DNA of 64,000 nucleotides from Sporocytophaga sp. Lineage in GTDB: Bacteria; Bacteroidota; Bacteroidia; Cytophagales; Cytophagaceae. Positions 26,564 through 37,679 of the stretch are shown piece by piece. Within the stretch, counting starts at the first letter, position 1; each line of letters starts with the position of its first letter. A program made the position numbers and the translations under genes. Below the pieces are notes generated by a model that was not told the DNA's origin, did no database searches, and saw only the letters and a program-made list of their open reading frames with translations. Location: NCBI GenBank assembly GCA_024707265.1, contig JANQAB010000004.1, positions 558,001 to 622,000 of the forward strand, read 5' to 3'.

Positions 26564-26820
26564 AATGCGGTAATTTGTTCGAAAATAATTAATTGAATCA
26601 ACTTGACAAAAGAATTTTTCTCAAGTTAGGTATGTGTTGTAACGTCTATGCCATTGTCAAGCCTTGGTGATTCAAATATAGGCCTTATAGAAGAATAATA
26701 TTTATCAGCAGTATTGACTTAATAATTATTTAACAGCATTTTTAGAATTTCAAGTTCTAAGTACTCAGAAACAATTATTAATTCTACCAGTTATACCATC
26801 AATTTTTAAATCAATAAAAC

Positions 26821-28047
26821 ATGAAGAAACTTTTATTTTTTATGATATTCCTATCGGCGGCCAGTTTGGCTAAAGCTGGAGGATACCAGGTAAATCTCAT
26901 TGGAATACGATATGTCGGAATGGGGCATATTGGCACAGGCCTTACAATGGATGCAGGTTCTATTTTCTTTAATCCGGGAGCTTTATCCTTGATTAAAGAT
27001 AAATACAGCATTTCGGGAAATGTGAGTGGAATATTTTCATACACTCAGTTTCGCTCTGCCGATGCTGGTTTTACTGCTAGGACAGATAACCCTTTGTCTA
27101 CACCTTTCTCCGTGTTTACCAGTGCTAAAATTACTGATGATTTAAGTGCAGGAATAGGAGTATATACTCCATTTGGTAGTTCCATTGTATGGGGGGATGA
27201 CTGGGGAGGAAAATATTTGATACAGGATATCAAATTAAAATCCGTACTATTTCAACCAACACTTTCTTATAAAATAGGTGATAAGCTGGGTATAGGTGCC
27301 GGACTTGTATTTGCTTATGGGAAAGTAGACCTTAACCGGGCTTTACCGGTAACTTTTGCCGACGGAAGTTCAGGTCAAGTTAATCTAAAAGGACATGCAA
27401 CTAATTGGGGGTATAATGTTGGGATATCATTTAAACCAATAGAAGCCTTGACAATTGGTTTGAATTACAGGTCTAAAATAAAGATGGATCTGAAAGACGG
27501 GGATGCTAACTTCAAAGTACCGTCATCATTATCACCTAATTTCCCTACCGGAAATAAATTTGATGCCACACTTCCTTTACCGGCTACTTTCAGTGGTGGA
27601 ATCTCATATAACATCAATGATAAATTCCTAATCGGAGCTCAGGTCGATTATGTAAGATGGAGCTCTTATGATTCGCTGATTTTTGATTTCAAACAAAATA
27701 CTTCATCTCTACCTGATTCAAGAAATCCTAGAAAGTATGACAATACTTTTATATTCAGACTAGGTGGGCAATACAAAGCCAGTGATATGCTTACAGTGAG
27801 ACTAGGCGGATATTATGATGAAACTCCTGTAAGAAAAGATTATGAAAATCCTGAAACTCCCGATGGGAACAGAATTGGGCTATCTGCAGGGCTTTCCATT
27901 TATCCTACGGAGAGATTAAGTATAGACTTGTCATTTTTATTTGTCAATCAGCTGAAACGGGATTCGGAGTACGCACCAGCAAATTTTAAAGGAGCATACA
28001 AAACCTATGCATACATTCCGGGAATTGGCTTATCGTATAATTTTTAA
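26821..28047 (+). CDS. OmpP1/FadL/TodX family outer-membrane transporter
   Basis: 408 residues; signal peptide MKKLLFFMIFLSAASLAKAG then the FadL hallmark GYQVNLIGIRYVGMGHIGTG in place of NPAxxA-like start, with DAGSIFFNPGAL and a 14-strand barrel ending in GIGLSYNF. FadL-type porins take up long-chain fatty acids and other hydrophobic compounds. Thirteen bases separate it from the GDSL lipoprotein, suggesting uptake coupled to hydrolysis of an ester substrate. Confidence 0.87.
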   Translation: MKKLLFFMIFLSAASLAKAGGYQVNLIGIRYVGMGHIGTGLTMDAGSIFFNPGALSLIKDKYSISGNVSGIFSYTQFRSADAGFTARTDNPLSTPFSVFTSAKITDDLSAGIGVYTPFGSSIVWGDDWGGKYLIQDIKLKSVLFQPTLSYKIGDKLGIGAGLVFAYGKVDLNRALPVTFADGSSGQVNLKGHATNWGYNVGISFKPIEALTIGLNYRSKIKMDLKDGDANFKVPSSLSPNFPTGNKFDATLPLPATFSGGISYNINDKFLIGAQVDYVRWSSYDSLIFDFKQNTSSLPDSRNPRKYDNTFIFRLGGQYKASDMLTVRLGGYYDETPVRKDYENPETPDGNRIGLSAGLSIYPTERLSIDLSFLFVNQLKRDSEYAPANFKGAYKTYAYIPGIGLSYNF

Positions 28048-28060
28048 TCAGAAAGGAACT

Positions 28061-29392
28061 ATGAAACTTAAGATAGCACATTTGTATATTGCTCTGGCAA
28101 TTCTAACATTTGGATGCAAACCGGATATAAAAGAAGATGTTACAATTACTTCTGGAACTGCTGATTTTTCAGAGTATGTAGCGGTAGGGAATTCTTTAAC
28201 AGCTGGTTATGCGGACGGAGCCCTTTATAAGTCCGGGCAATCATATGCATTTCCTAATATTCTTGCCCAACAATTTTCATTAGCCGGAGGAGGACCTTTT
28301 AAGATTCCATACGTGGCAGATGAGAATGGAATAGGTGTTCAAAACGGACAACCGGTTACTAAAAGAGTGTTAGGTTCGGTAACAGACTGTAAAGGTGTGA
28401 CTTCATTGAGCCCTGTTTTTGCTGGGACCCCCAGCCTTCTGAATCTTGCCCCTATAGGGTCGGCAGGACCATTTAATAATATGGGAGTTCCGGGAGCAAA
28501 GTCATTTCATTTGCTGACTCCTTTATTCGGAAGATCTTTAGATCAAGGAGGCAATCCATTTTATAATAGGATAGCCAGTAATCCGGGAGTTTCTACAGTG
28601 GTAGGAGATGCAGCAGCTCAAAATCCATCTTTTGTTTCTATCTGGATAGGGAATAACGACGTTCTGGGTTATGCTACATCAGGCGGAGAAGGAGGAGGGG
28701 ACAGTATTACAAATCCGGTAGCCTTTACTCAATATCTGAATGCTATCGTGAATGCCCTGTTAGCAGGAGGTGCTAAAGGAGTAATTGCTAATATTAGTGA
28801 TGTAACAAAAATCCCGTACTTCACAACAGTGCCTTATAACGGTTTGGTATTAACTTCTCAGGCACAGGTAGACGCATTGAACCTTAACTATGGTGCATTA
28901 GGAATTACATTCAATCTGGGACAAAATCCCTTTATCATTAGTGATCAGAATGCTCCAGGAGGTCGTAGACAAATAAAAAGTAATGAATTGATCTTATTAA
29001 CAATCCCTCAGGATTCTATAAAATGTTATGGTTGGGGAAGTCAAACTCCAATTCCAGGCAAGTATGTCCTTGATCAAACAGAAATTGCTAATATTAATGC
29101 AGCAACTGCAGCCTACAATCAGGCAATTGTAGCTGTGGCCCAGCAAAAAGATCTGGCATTTGCGGATATGGCTTCATTGATGGCCTCTCTTAGCACCGGT
29201 ATAACCTTTAATGGTCTCACATTTACAACAACATTTGTTACCGGAGGAGCATTTTCATTGGATGGAATTCACCTTACTCCTCAGGGAAATGCTGTTGTAG
29301 CTAACGGTTTTATTAATGCTATAAATTTTAAATATGGTTCAACTTTTCCTCAGGTAAATGTGGCTTCATATCCTGGAATTGTTTTCCCTTAA
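28061..29392 (+). CDS. SGNH/GDSL-type lipoprotein hydrolase
   Basis: 443 residues from ATG 28061, which has a good purine-rich site (GAAAGGAAC) just upstream; the open frame reaches back to 28007 inside the porin gene. Lipobox TFGC (Cys about 18). Block I nucleophile in VAVGNSLTAGYADG (GNS for GDS), an oxyanion-type Asn in WIGNNDVLGYA, and the C-terminal catalytic pair in LDGIHLTPQGNAV (DxxH). An esterase or lipase anchored in the outer membrane, translated with the FadL-like transporter; this pairing recurs in Bacteroidetes. Confidence 0.86.
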   Translation: MKLKIAHLYIALAILTFGCKPDIKEDVTITSGTADFSEYVAVGNSLTAGYADGALYKSGQSYAFPNILAQQFSLAGGGPFKIPYVADENGIGVQNGQPVTKRVLGSVTDCKGVTSLSPVFAGTPSLLNLAPIGSAGPFNNMGVPGAKSFHLLTPLFGRSLDQGGNPFYNRIASNPGVSTVVGDAAAQNPSFVSIWIGNNDVLGYATSGGEGGGDSITNPVAFTQYLNAIVNALLAGGAKGVIANISDVTKIPYFTTVPYNGLVLTSQAQVDALNLNYGALGITFNLGQNPFIISDQNAPGGRRQIKSNELILLTIPQDSIKCYGWGSQTPIPGKYVLDQTEIANINAATAAYNQAIVAVAQQKDLAFADMASLMASLSTGITFNGLTFTTTFVTGGAFSLDGIHLTPQGNAVVANGFINAINFKYGSTFPQVNVASYPGIVFP

Positions 29393-29408
29393 AAGTTTAA
29401 AAACCTTT

Positions 29409-29448
29409 AAAAAGAGGTTGTCTGATACTCGGGCAACCTCTTTTTTTT
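29409..29448 (+). terminator. Rho-independent terminator after the GDSL gene
   Basis: Stem AGAGGTTG/CAACCTCT (29413-29420 with 29434-29441) and a T8 tail end the FadL-GDSL operon. Confidence 0.85.
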
Positions 29449-29909
29449 ATCTGTGTTGAGATCAAAATAAAAAGTAAAAATTAATGAGCCAGAGATTAAT
29501 TAATCCTCTCTTACTGAAAAATATCCTTGTAAATGAATTAAGTTAAATTCATATATTTGCCTGATTAAATTAGGAATATAGTAATATTACTATTCTTTAA
29601 ATGGATTTTGGAAGGTTAATAGGTTGGTTGTTTGCGTGTTAGTAGATGAGGAAGTTGGATTCGATGTTGTTACATGTGAATGGTAAGTTATCCTAGGGGT
29701 AAATAAATTCTAAAAAATATTCCTGAAATGGCTATTTATATTCTATTTGGGGAACTTAATTGTTTAATAAAGGGATTTATAATTGCCCAAGAATCAAAAC
29801 TTAAAATTTAAAATAAGAACTGACGTTTAGAATACTAACTGCATATCTAGCTATTGATAATCAGATATATTAAAGAGATAATAACTAAAACAAGGACTAA
29901 AATCAAAGT
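29449..29909. other. Intergenic region before exbB
   Basis: About 460 bases with no credible gene on either strand (longest frames are a dozen or so codons). It holds one promoter-like element at 29527-29559 and otherwise A/T-rich sequence. The distance suggests a long 5' leader or a second, unseen promoter for the exbB-exbD genes. Confidence 0.6.
29527..29559 (+). promoter_or_regulatory. Candidate Bacteroidetes promoter
   Basis: TTG at 29527-29529 and TATATTTG at 29552-29559 (fits TAnnTTTG) are 22 bases apart. A transcript from here would have a leader of about 340 bases before exbB. Confidence 0.3.
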
Positions 29910-30615
29910 ATGACTATTTTCTTACAAGTGGCGGACTCAGCTTTAGCTGTTGCTTCAGCTGCCGGCTCAAATGCTAAAGAAGGGATTTCCTACCTTCAGT
30001 TAATCATGATGGGTGGTTTAATCATGGTTCCCATTCTTTTACTTTCCTTAATTTCTTTTTACATATTCATCGAACGATATCTTTATATTAGAAATAATGC
30101 TCAGCCTGATAAGGGCCTTTTGTCTATTGTAAAAGAGAAAGTACAAACCGGTAAAACCTCAGAGGCATTAAGATTATGTGAAAATTCATCCTTGCCAGTT
30201 GCGAGAATGCTAGAAAAAGCCATCATCCGTTTAGGTTCTTCCATCAGGGATATTGAAAGCGCAATGGAAAACGTAGCTGCAGTGGAGGTTTCTAAAAATG
30301 GAAAAGAACATGGGATTACTTGTCGGTATTGCTGCCGTAGCTCCTATGCTTGGTTTCCTTGGTACTGTATTCGGTATGATCCATACATTTCAGGATATTG
30401 CTGCAAATGACAATATCAGTATAGGAGTAATTTCAGGCGGTATTTATCAGAAAATGATAACTTCTTCGGCAGGTCTGATTGTTGGTATCATCGCACATAT
30501 TTTTTATACCCTACTCAATACCATGATTGAGAAAAATGTAACAAATCTGGAGTTACAGGCTATCGATTTCCTTGACATATTACACAAACCAGTTTATGAA
30601 GATCAAAAGGCGTAA
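29910..30615 (+). CDS. exbB: MotA/TolQ/ExbB proton channel, frame broken at 30294-30298
   Basis: Proton-channel subunit of the ExbB/TolQ family. The first part gives an N-terminal membrane helix (about 30-54, IMMGGLIMVPILLLSLISFY) and a cytoplasmic domain with IERYLYIRN. The frame is lost after VAAVEVSK at an A5 run (30294-30298); the next frame continues MEKNMGLLVGIAAVAPMLGF with the family core LGTVFGMIHTFQDIA and a last helix pair. Removing one A yields a normal protein of about 235 residues. The end overlaps exbD by 20 bases, as in a translationally coupled pair. Confidence 0.85.
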
Positions 30616-30991
30616 AAAGGCTCATGTTGCGGTTGAAGCTGCAGCTTTGTCAGATATTTTGTTTTTCCTGTTGGTATTCTTTCTTATGCTGTCTACGCTT
30701 GCAAGCCCAGATGCTATTAAAGTATTGTTACCTCAGGCAAAAACCGGGTCAGCTGTCCCAAGACAAGTAGTGAATCTTACTGTAGACAAGGATTCTAAAA
30801 TCTATATAGGTAAGGACGAAGTTAATTTTGATGCATTGAAATCTCAACTGGAAGCCACAACTCAAAGGCTGGAAAATCCTACAATTGTGCTGAAAATGGA
30901 CAGAAATCTGCAAGTTCAAAAACTTATCAGCATTATAGATGTTACTAATCAGCTGAAATTGCCGGTGGTGGTTGCTTCAGATAAAAAATAG
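30596..30991 (+). CDS. exbD: ExbD/TolR family biopolymer transporter
   Basis: 131 residues from ATG 30596; the open frame starts eight codons earlier at 30572, but ATG 30596 gives the standard basic start MKIKRRKKAHVAVEAAALSD followed by the helix ILFFLLVFFLMLSTLA with the conserved Asp just before it. The periplasmic part has VNLTVDKDSKIYIGKDEV and ends in VVVASDKK. With the overlapping exbB it forms an energiser distinct from the one at the left edge of the window; no tonB follows, so a shared TonB or a TolQR-like role is possible. Confidence 0.87.
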   Translation: MKIKRRKKAHVAVEAAALSDILFFLLVFFLMLSTLASPDAIKVLLPQAKTGSAVPRQVVNLTVDKDSKIYIGKDEVNFDALKSQLEATTQRLENPTIVLKMDRNLQVQKLISIIDVTNQLKLPVVVASDKK

Positions 30992-31020
30992 AAAAACTAA
31001 ACAGATAACAATAAACCAAT

Positions 31021-32634
31021 ATGAATTTTGAAAATCTTTTTCCAAAAGAAGAGAATATACCTGCTTCAGTAAAGCTGAACGGACCTTTACACCAAAAGGA
31101 ATATTTGATCAATGGAGAAATTAAGCATGCAGAAGGGGCAACACAAAAGGTTTTTTCTCCTGTTTGTATTGAAAAAGATGGAACCCTGACTCAGGTTGAG
31201 CTGGGAAGCTTCCCTTTATTAACCGAAAAGGAAGCGTTTGAAGCTATGGATGCTGCTGCCAATGCCTATAAAAATGGAACAGGTGAGTGGCCAATGATGC
31301 ACGTAGATCAAAGAATTAAAGCTGTTGAAAAGTTTACCTGGAAGATGAAGGAGAAGAAGTGGGAAGTGGTAAACATGCTGATGTGGGAAACTGGAAAACC
31401 ACTAAAGGATTCAGAGAAAGAATTTGACAGAACAGTAGAATACATAAACGACACAATTAATGCATTAAAAATACTCGACAGAAAATCATCAAGATTTGAA
31501 ATTGAACAGGGAATCATCGGGAAAGTAAGAAGGGGGCCGCTTGGGGTAGTACTTTGTATGGGACCATACAACTATCCTTTGAACGAGACTTTCACCACTC
31601 TTATTCCTGCCCTGATTATGGGAAACACCATCGTATTTAAACCTGCGAAAATTGGTGTGCTTCTTCACAGACCTTTACTTGCAGCTTTCCAGGAGTGTTT
31701 TCCTAAAGGAGTTGTAAACATAGTGTACGGAAGAGGAAGAGCTACAGTAGGGCCTTTAATGTCAACGGGAAAAATTGATGTTTTGGCATTTATCGGAACA
31801 AGTAAATCTGCCAATGTTCTGAAAAGTCAGCATCCAAAACCTAACAGACTGAGATCAGTATTAGCTCTTGAAGCTAAAAATCCTGGTATCGTACTTCCTC
31901 ATGCGGATCTTGATAATGCCGTTAAAGAATGTTTATTAGGATCTCTTTCTTTTAATGGGCAGCGTTGTACTGCCTTAAAGATCATTTTTGTTCATAGTAA
32001 AATTAAGGATCAGTTTATTCAGAAGTTTGTAACTGAGTTGGACAAACTTAAAAGAGGAATGCCTTGGGAAGATGGTGTTTCCATCACTCCGCTTCCAGAG
32101 CCAGAAAAGCCTGGCTATCTTACTGACTTAATTAAAGATGCAGAATCTAAAGGTGCCAAGGTGGTGAATCTAAATGGTGGTGCAATTTGCCATACATACT
32201 TCAATCCTGCGGTTTTATTTCCGGTAGATTCTTCAATGATGATTTTCCACGAAGAACAATTCGGTCCCGCTGTGCCTATTGTGGCTTTCGATGATGTTCA
32301 GGAGCCAATTGATTACATAGTTAACTCTAACTATGGGCAGCAAGTAAGCTTGTTTGGAAGTGATTCCCATGAACTGGCTTACCTTGTAGATAGACTTGTG
32401 AATCAGGTGTGCAGAGTGAATATTAACAGCCAATGTCAAAGAGGACCGGACGTTTTTCCATTCAATGGAAGAAAAGATTCTGCAGAAGGCACACTTTCAG
32501 TGGAAGACGCTTTAAGAGCATTTTCTATCAGAACTATTGTAGCTGCTAAAGAGATAGAACCAAATAAAGTAATTATAAAAGAGATCGTAAAAGAAAATCA
32601 TTCCAGTTTCATGTCTACCGACTTTATCTTTTAG
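31021..32634 (+). CDS. NADP-dependent aldehyde dehydrogenase, likely non-phosphorylating GAPDH
   Basis: 537-residue cytosolic aldehyde dehydrogenase most like NADP-dependent non-phosphorylating glyceraldehyde-3-phosphate dehydrogenase (GapN type), which makes 3-phosphoglycerate and NADPH without ATP. Coenzyme-binding [20 protein letters not shown] and VFKPAKIG, catalytic-base region [18 protein letters not shown], nucleophile Cys in [10 protein letters not shown] and the late [16 protein letters not shown] replaces the commoner LGGK, a variant I associate with the Bacteroidetes branch. A substrate other than GAP cannot be excluded. It lies between exbD and hppA. Confidence 0.82.
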   Translation: MNFENLFPKEENIPASVKLNGPLHQKEYLINGEIKHAEGATQKVFSPVCIEKDGTLTQVELGSFPLLTEKEAFEAMDAAANAYKNGTGEWPMMHVDQRIKAVEKFTWKMKEKKWEVVNMLMWETGKPLKDSEKEFDRTVEYINDTINALKILDRKSSRFEIEQGIIGKVRRGPLGVVLCMGPYNYPLNETFTTLIPALIMGNTIVFKPAKIGVLLHRPLLAAFQECFPKGVVNIVYGRGRATVGPLMSTGKIDVLAFIGTSKSANVLKSQHPKPNRLRSVLALEAKNPGIVLPHADLDNAVKECLLGSLSFNGQRCTALKIIFVHSKIKDQFIQKFVTELDKLKRGMPWEDGVSITPLPEPEKPGYLTDLIKDAESKGAKVVNLNGGAICHTYFNPAVLFPVDSSMMIFHEEQFGPAVPIVAFDDVQEPIDYIVNSNYGQQVSLFGSDSHELAYLVDRLVNQVCRVNINSQCQRGPDVFPFNGRKDSAEGTLSVEDALRAFSIRTIVAAKEIEPNKVIIKEIVKENHSSFMSTDFIF

Positions 32635-32714
32635 GTTTTGAATTAAATTACTGTAAATTTGATAGTTAGAATAAATCTTGTTTACTAATTAATGAATAAT
32701 CTAAACTAATTAAA

Positions 32715-34805
32715 ATGGAGATTTTTGGAATTATTATTCTCGGAGTATTGGCTCTGATATTTACTTTTTGGAAAACTAAATGGGTAACCAGTCAGCCTGC
32801 AGGAGAGGGCAAAATGACTGTAATAGCTAAGCATATATCTGATGGTGCTTTATCATTTCTAAAGGCTGAGTACAAAGCCTTGTCGATATTTGTCATTGTT
32901 ATTGCTGTGCTGCTTTCATTCCTGGCTGAAGAAGAAAACTCACACTGGTTAATAGGTGTAGCCTTTATTTTAGGTGCATGTTTTTCTGCTCTTGCAGGTT
33001 TTCTTGGTATGAAAATAGCCACGAAAAGCAATGTAAGAACTACTCAGGCTGCCCGAACAAGTCTTTCTAAAGCACTGGACGTATCCTTTTCAGGTGGAAT
33101 GGTGATGGGGATAAATGTTGTTGCTATAGGGATTCTTGGTATAAGTGTTTTGTTCTTATTATTCAGTAACATCCATACCGTTTTAGGCATTGAGCCATGG
33201 AGAGTAAAAAAGGTCCTTGAAGTAATGATAGGATTTTCTTTGGGTGCAGAAAGTCTTGCGCTATTTGCAAGAGTGGGCGGAGGTATTTACACTAAAGCTG
33301 CCGATGTCGGAGCCGACCTGGTTGGAAAAGTAGAAGCTGGTATTCCGGAAGATGATCCAAGAAATCCTGCTGTAATTGCAGACAATGTCGGAGATAACGT
33401 AGGTGACGTGGCAGGTATGGGAGCCGATCTTTTCGGATCTTATGTAAGTACAATACTTGCGACAATGGTGCTGGGACTCACTGTAGCACCTATGACTAAA
33501 GATGTCTCTGGTACTAATCCTGCAATATTGCTTCCTCTTTTCCTTGCTGCTGCAGGTCTTATCTTTTCAATTATAGCTTCATTTTTTGTGAGAGTAGGAG
33601 AGAAAGGAAGTCCTCAGGTAGCATTGAACGTCGGTAACTTCGGAGCAGTAATTTTAACAGCCATTGCGTCTTATTTTATTATTGACTTCCTGTTTGATAA
33701 GCATATCAACATCAATGGTTTGTCTGTAGGATCTGTGAATATATTTTATTCAGTAATCATCGGTTTATTGGTTGGTACACTGATCAGTCTTGTAATTGAG
33801 TATTATACAGGAAAAGACAGAGGACCTGTAACAATGATCGCTCGTCAGTCTATGACCGGTGCTGCGACCAACATTATTGCTGGTCTGAGTGTTGGAATGT
33901 TCTCTACAGCAATTCCTGTTGTAATCTTGTCTTTAGGTATTATTTTCGCCTTTGAAATGGCAGGTCTTTATGGTGTAGCAATTGCAGCATCCGGAATGAT
34001 GGCTACAACGGGGATTCAGCTGGCAATTGATGCATTTGGGCCAATTGCTGATAATGCTGGTGGAATTGCAGAAATGGCGGCTTTGCCAAAGGAAGTACGT
34101 GAAAAAACTGATATCCTTGATTCTGTAGGAAATACAACAGCTGCGATAGGAAAAGGGTTTGCGATTGCGTCAGCAGCACTAACATCTCTTGCCATGTTCT
34201 CTGCTTATATGGAGACCTCAGGTCTGCAGGTTATTGATATTGCCAATGCTAAAGTACTTGCCGGATTATTGATTGGAGGTATGACACCATTCCTGTTTTC
34301 CGGTTTTGCAATTCAGGCTGTAGGACAATCTGCCAATGCGATGGTAGAAGAAGTCAGAAGACAATTCAGAGAAATCAAAGGCATAATGGAAGGAAAGGCA
34401 GAAGCCGATTATGAGAAGTGTATCACTATATCCACAAGAGCTGCATTGCGTCATATGATTTTACCTGGGGCAATTGCACTGACATTTCCCCTCATAGTTG
34501 GATTTACACTTGGTAAAATGGCTTTAGGTGGATTTCTTGCTGGTGTACTTGTTTCCGGAGTGATGATGGCTTTTTTTCAATCAAATGCAGGCGGGGCATG
34601 GGATAATGCTAAAAAGATGTTTGAAACCGGAGTTGATATCAATGGTAAAAAGTACTTTAAAGGCTCAGAACCGCATAAAGCAGCAGTTGTTGGTGATACT
34701 GTGGGTGATCCGTTTAAAGATACATCTGGCCCTTCATTGAATATTCTTATAAAGCTTGTTTCAATTGTAGCAATGGTGATTGCTTCTTTGCTTTCTGCAA
34801 GCTAA
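32715..34805 (+). CDS. hppA: K+-dependent membrane-bound ion-pumping pyrophosphatase
   Basis: 696-residue integral membrane pyrophosphatase that couples PPi hydrolysis to export of H+ or Na+. Sixteen or so helices; substrate motif [20 protein letters not shown] followed by [20 protein letters not shown], and the C-terminal [14 protein letters not shown]. The potassium-dependence signature reads [13 protein letters not shown]: Ala and Gly at the two diagnostic sites, where K+-independent enzymes have Lys and Thr, so K+ dependence is predicted. Whether the ion is Na+ or H+ cannot be decided by eye. A terminator follows. Confidence 0.96.
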   Translation: MEIFGIIILGVLALIFTFWKTKWVTSQPAGEGKMTVIAKHISDGALSFLKAEYKALSIFVIVIAVLLSFLAEEENSHWLIGVAFILGACFSALAGFLGMKIATKSNVRTTQAARTSLSKALDVSFSGGMVMGINVVAIGILGISVLFLLFSNIHTVLGIEPWRVKKVLEVMIGFSLGAESLALFARVGGGIYTKAADVGADLVGKVEAGIPEDDPRNPAVIADNVGDNVGDVAGMGADLFGSYVSTILATMVLGLTVAPMTKDVSGTNPAILLPLFLAAAGLIFSIIASFFVRVGEKGSPQVALNVGNFGAVILTAIASYFIIDFLFDKHININGLSVGSVNIFYSVIIGLLVGTLISLVIEYYTGKDRGPVTMIARQSMTGAATNIIAGLSVGMFSTAIPVVILSLGIIFAFEMAGLYGVAIAASGMMATTGIQLAIDAFGPIADNAGGIAEMAALPKEVREKTDILDSVGNTTAAIGKGFAIASAALTSLAMFSAYMETSGLQVIDIANAKVLAGLLIGGMTPFLFSGFAIQAVGQSANAMVEEVRRQFREIKGIMEGKAEADYEKCITISTRAALRHMILPGAIALTFPLIVGFTLGKMALGGFLAGVLVSGVMMAFFQSNAGGAWDNAKKMFETGVDINGKKYFKGSEPHKAAVVGDTVGDPFKDTSGPSLNILIKLVSIVAMVIASLLSAS

Positions 34806-34827
34806 AAATTGCTTATCTTATTTATTT

Positions 34828-34868
34828 AAAAAAGCCCTGTAATGATTAATATTATAGGGCTTTTTTTT
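34828..34868 (+). terminator. Rho-independent terminator after hppA
   Basis: A stem of ten pairs (34834-34843 with 34851-34860, one G-T pair), extended by six A-T pairs, runs into eight T. Confidence 0.85.
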
Positions 34869-34928
34869 ATTTTTAGCGTTTGTTTTATATTTTAAGGTGT
34901 TAAGAATAAATATTTTTAAGTCAGAAGC

Positions 34929-36383
34929 ATGAAATTGAATAACAGTTTGTTCAGGACAAAGTCGCTTGAAGATGTGTTACAAGACACGACAGAGGGGCCG
35001 CAGCTCAAAAGGACTCTGGGGGCATTTAACCTTGTAACATTAGGAATAGGGGTTATAATAGGAGCTGGTATCTTTTCTCTAACCGGTATTGCAGCAGCTA
35101 ATTATGCTGGTCCTGCTGTTACTATTTCCTTTATGATTGCCGCTTTGGGTTGTGCCTTTGCCGGACTTTGTTATGCCGAATTCGCTTCCATGCTCCCAAT
35201 TGCAGGTAGTGCCTACACCTATTCTTATGTCACAATGGGGGAGTTTGTAGCTTGGATTATCGGTTGGGATCTCGTTCTTGAATATGCGGTGGGCGCTGCT
35301 ACTGTAGCCATTAGCTGGTCAAGGTATCTGAGTAAATTACTTCATTTATATAATGTAGATCTTCCTGCTCAGTTAATGATGTCGCCATTTGAGACTACAA
35401 TTGTAAATGGCCAGACAGTGAATGGAATCATCAACCTTCCTGCCGTTTTTATAACAGTTCTGATGTCTTTGATTCTGATCAGAGGTACCAAGGAGTCTGC
35501 CAAATTGAATAACTTTGTAGTTGTACTTAAAGTATCAGTGGTATTGGCATTTATTTTCCTCGGTTGGGGGTATATTAACAAGGAAAATTACATTCCTTAT
35601 ATTCCGGAAAACACAGGAGAATTTGAGCACTTCGGTTGGACTGGCGTGGTAACAGGAGCAGCAGTTGTATTCTTTGCATTTATTGGTTTTGATGCCGTAT
35701 CCACTGCGGCGCAGGAGGCTAAAAACCCTAAAAGGGATATGCCTATTGGGATTTTGGGATCACTTGTTATTTGTACCATCCTTTATGTTCTGTTTGCCCA
35801 CGTGATGACAGGATTGGAAAACTACAAGAACTTTGTAGGGGAAGCCGCACCAGTAGCGAAGGCTATTGAAAATACTCCTTATAAGTTTTTTCAGGAAATG
35901 ATTATCATAGCTATTCTTGGAGGATATTCATCAGTGGTTATGGTTTTACTGATGGGACAATCAAGAGTGTTTTATACAATGTCTAAAGACGGATTACTGC
36001 CATCTGTATTCTCCGACTTACACCCTAAGTTCAAAACTCCTTACAAATCCAATATTCTTTTTGCTGTTTTTGTTGGTCTGTTCGCAGCATTTGTGCCGGT
36101 TACAGTTGTCGGAGAAATGAGTAGTATAGGCACATTGTTTGCTTTTGTACTTGTTTGTGTAGGTGTATTAGTACTTCGTAAAACAAGTCCGAATGCTCCC
36201 AGAGCATTCAGAACTCCATGGGTACCTTTTGTCCCGATAATGGGAATTGTTGTTTGCTGTTATATGATGTATGCCCTTCCTATGGATACATGGATCAGAT
36301 TAATAGTCTGGATGGCCATTGGAATTATCGTATACTTTACCTATAGCAAAAAGAATAGCAAATTTGTTAAAGTAAACGATTAA
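34929..36383 (+). CDS. APC family amino acid permease
   Basis: 484-residue transporter with about 13 hydrophobic segments. APC-superfamily signature at the first helix LGAFNLVTLGIGVIIGAGIF, then the sixth-helix region AVVFFAFIGFDAVSTAAQEA and NPKRDMPIGILGSL. It most resembles YhdG/CAT-type cationic amino acid transporters. Cytoplasmic start MKLNNSLFRTKSLEDVL is typical of this subgroup (RTKS). Single gene with its own terminator. Confidence 0.87.
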   Translation: MKLNNSLFRTKSLEDVLQDTTEGPQLKRTLGAFNLVTLGIGVIIGAGIFSLTGIAAANYAGPAVTISFMIAALGCAFAGLCYAEFASMLPIAGSAYTYSYVTMGEFVAWIIGWDLVLEYAVGAATVAISWSRYLSKLLHLYNVDLPAQLMMSPFETTIVNGQTVNGIINLPAVFITVLMSLILIRGTKESAKLNNFVVVLKVSVVLAFIFLGWGYINKENYIPYIPENTGEFEHFGWTGVVTGAAVVFFAFIGFDAVSTAAQEAKNPKRDMPIGILGSLVICTILYVLFAHVMTGLENYKNFVGEAAPVAKAIENTPYKFFQEMIIIAILGGYSSVVMVLLMGQSRVFYTMSKDGLLPSVFSDLHPKFKTPYKSNILFAVFVGLFAAFVPVTVVGEMSSIGTLFAFVLVCVGVLVLRKTSPNAPRAFRTPWVPFVPIMGIVVCCYMMYALPMDTWIRLIVWMAIGIIVYFTYSKKNSKFVKVND

Positions 36384-36409
36384 CTAAGGTTCTTGATTAA
36401 AAAGTTGGC

Positions 36410-36461
36410 AATGCAGTATGTTTTTAGAATTATCTTAAGACATACTGCATTACTTTTTTAT
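36410..36461 (+). terminator. Terminator between permease and patatin genes
   Basis: A 12-bp perfect stem (36410-36421 with 36440-36451) around an 18-base loop, then ACTTTTTTATT. Lies between convergent genes; the opposite strand has fewer T so it mainly serves the permease. Confidence 0.75.
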
Positions 36462-36512
36462 TAACATCCGACAAAACAATCAATCCGGGTAGTAGGCGAA
36501 TGCCAGATCTTT

Positions 36513-37530
36513 TTACTTTTTTACGGATAAGAATTTTGCTGTTGCATTTTCGCCACTTTTAATGAGTGCTTTCAGCTCTTTTTTAGATAATTTTCTCACT
36601 CTAGGATTGATTCCAGCAGAAGAAACAGAAACAGTTCTATCCCAATCCTGAGGCATTAAGGAAGTCCTGTTGAGGCTCTCAATAGAAAATATGTAAAATG
36701 CGCTCAGGTAATCAATCGTATTCTTGATTTCAAATGTCGCAAGTTCATGATTTATAGAGTCACTAGTTATTTGGGCATCCGAATCAATCCTGAAACCAAG
36801 GGTTTTGTTATTGGCTATTCTGATTTTTCCTTGTATAGAATCTTTAACATAAGTATCAAAAAGGAATATAGGAAAGTTGCCTGTAATGCCTCCATCGACT
36901 ACTATATCTAGTTTTTGACCGGATTTCTTATTCTTGTAACAGTTACCAGTACTATCGATAAAAACTGCTTCAAAGTATAAAGGAATAGACATCGATGCTC
37001 TCACAGCATCTTTAATTTTCATTGATGGATATGTTTCAGCTGAGAATACAAACAATTGCTGTTTGTTCAGGCAGGTACCTGTAACGTAAAGATCTTTAAA
37101 TCCATTTTCTTTAAGTTCTGCAAATGTTATATCCGCATTGCCGGTTTTGTTGCTTATGATTTTCTCAAGCCACTTTTTAAATGAATCACTTCGATACCAG
37201 CCAAACCGGTTATTCATTCTGGAAATTCTCCCCATAAAAATAAACTGGCCATCATTGAAGCTTTGAAATTTTGTTGATGATATAATCGCATATATTTCTG
37301 ACGATGTGTATCCCAAAGACAGCATAAGGGCTGTTATGGCTCCTGCAGAAGTACCACCTACTTTTTTTATATTTCCTGTAATTCCGGCTTTTTTCAAGTT
37401 GGTATATTGCTCCACTATATGCAATACCTCTGATTCCAGCCCCTTCAAATACAAGGTTTTCAATTTGCATCTGACTTTTGGCAGATTGACAAAGAGAAAT
37501 GATTAACATTAAAAATAAAACTACTCTCAT
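36513..37530 (-). CDS. Patatin-like phospholipase, frame broken at 37389-37394
   Basis: Secreted patatin-family lipid acyl hydrolase. ATG 37530 gives a signal peptide (MRVVLFLMLIISLCQSAKSQ) and the oxyanion stretch LVFEGAGIRGIAYSGAIYQL. The frame is lost at an A6 run on the coding strand (37389-37394), and the next frame holds KAGITGNIKKVGGTSAGAIT, where GTSAG is the GxSxG nucleophile, and later the catalytic Asp in VVDGGITGNFPIF. Removing one A joins both parts as QLEKAGITGN. About 338 residues in all. Substrate unknown; the active-site dyad is complete. Confidence 0.82.
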
Positions 37531-37679
37531 TTTTGATTAAAGTTTTTAAACATAATTCTCAAGCATTGTGAATTGTCAGAAAATATTATGCCAGTATATA
37601 CATCGCAATATTCAATTTAGAAAGGTTGAAATAAGTATATTTATCTGTATGTTAGAGTGGAATTCGTATAAAAAAAATT

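Noticed and set aside
30572..30595. Longer N-terminus of the second exbD starting at ATG 30572
   Set aside because: The extra residues fall inside exbB and are unlike ExbD starts; ATG 30596 gives the usual basic leader before the helix.
32654..32661. TAAATTTG promoter -7 element before hppA
   Set aside because: Fits TAnnTTTG, but the nearest TTTG upstream is only 13 bases away, too close for a Bacteroidetes promoter.
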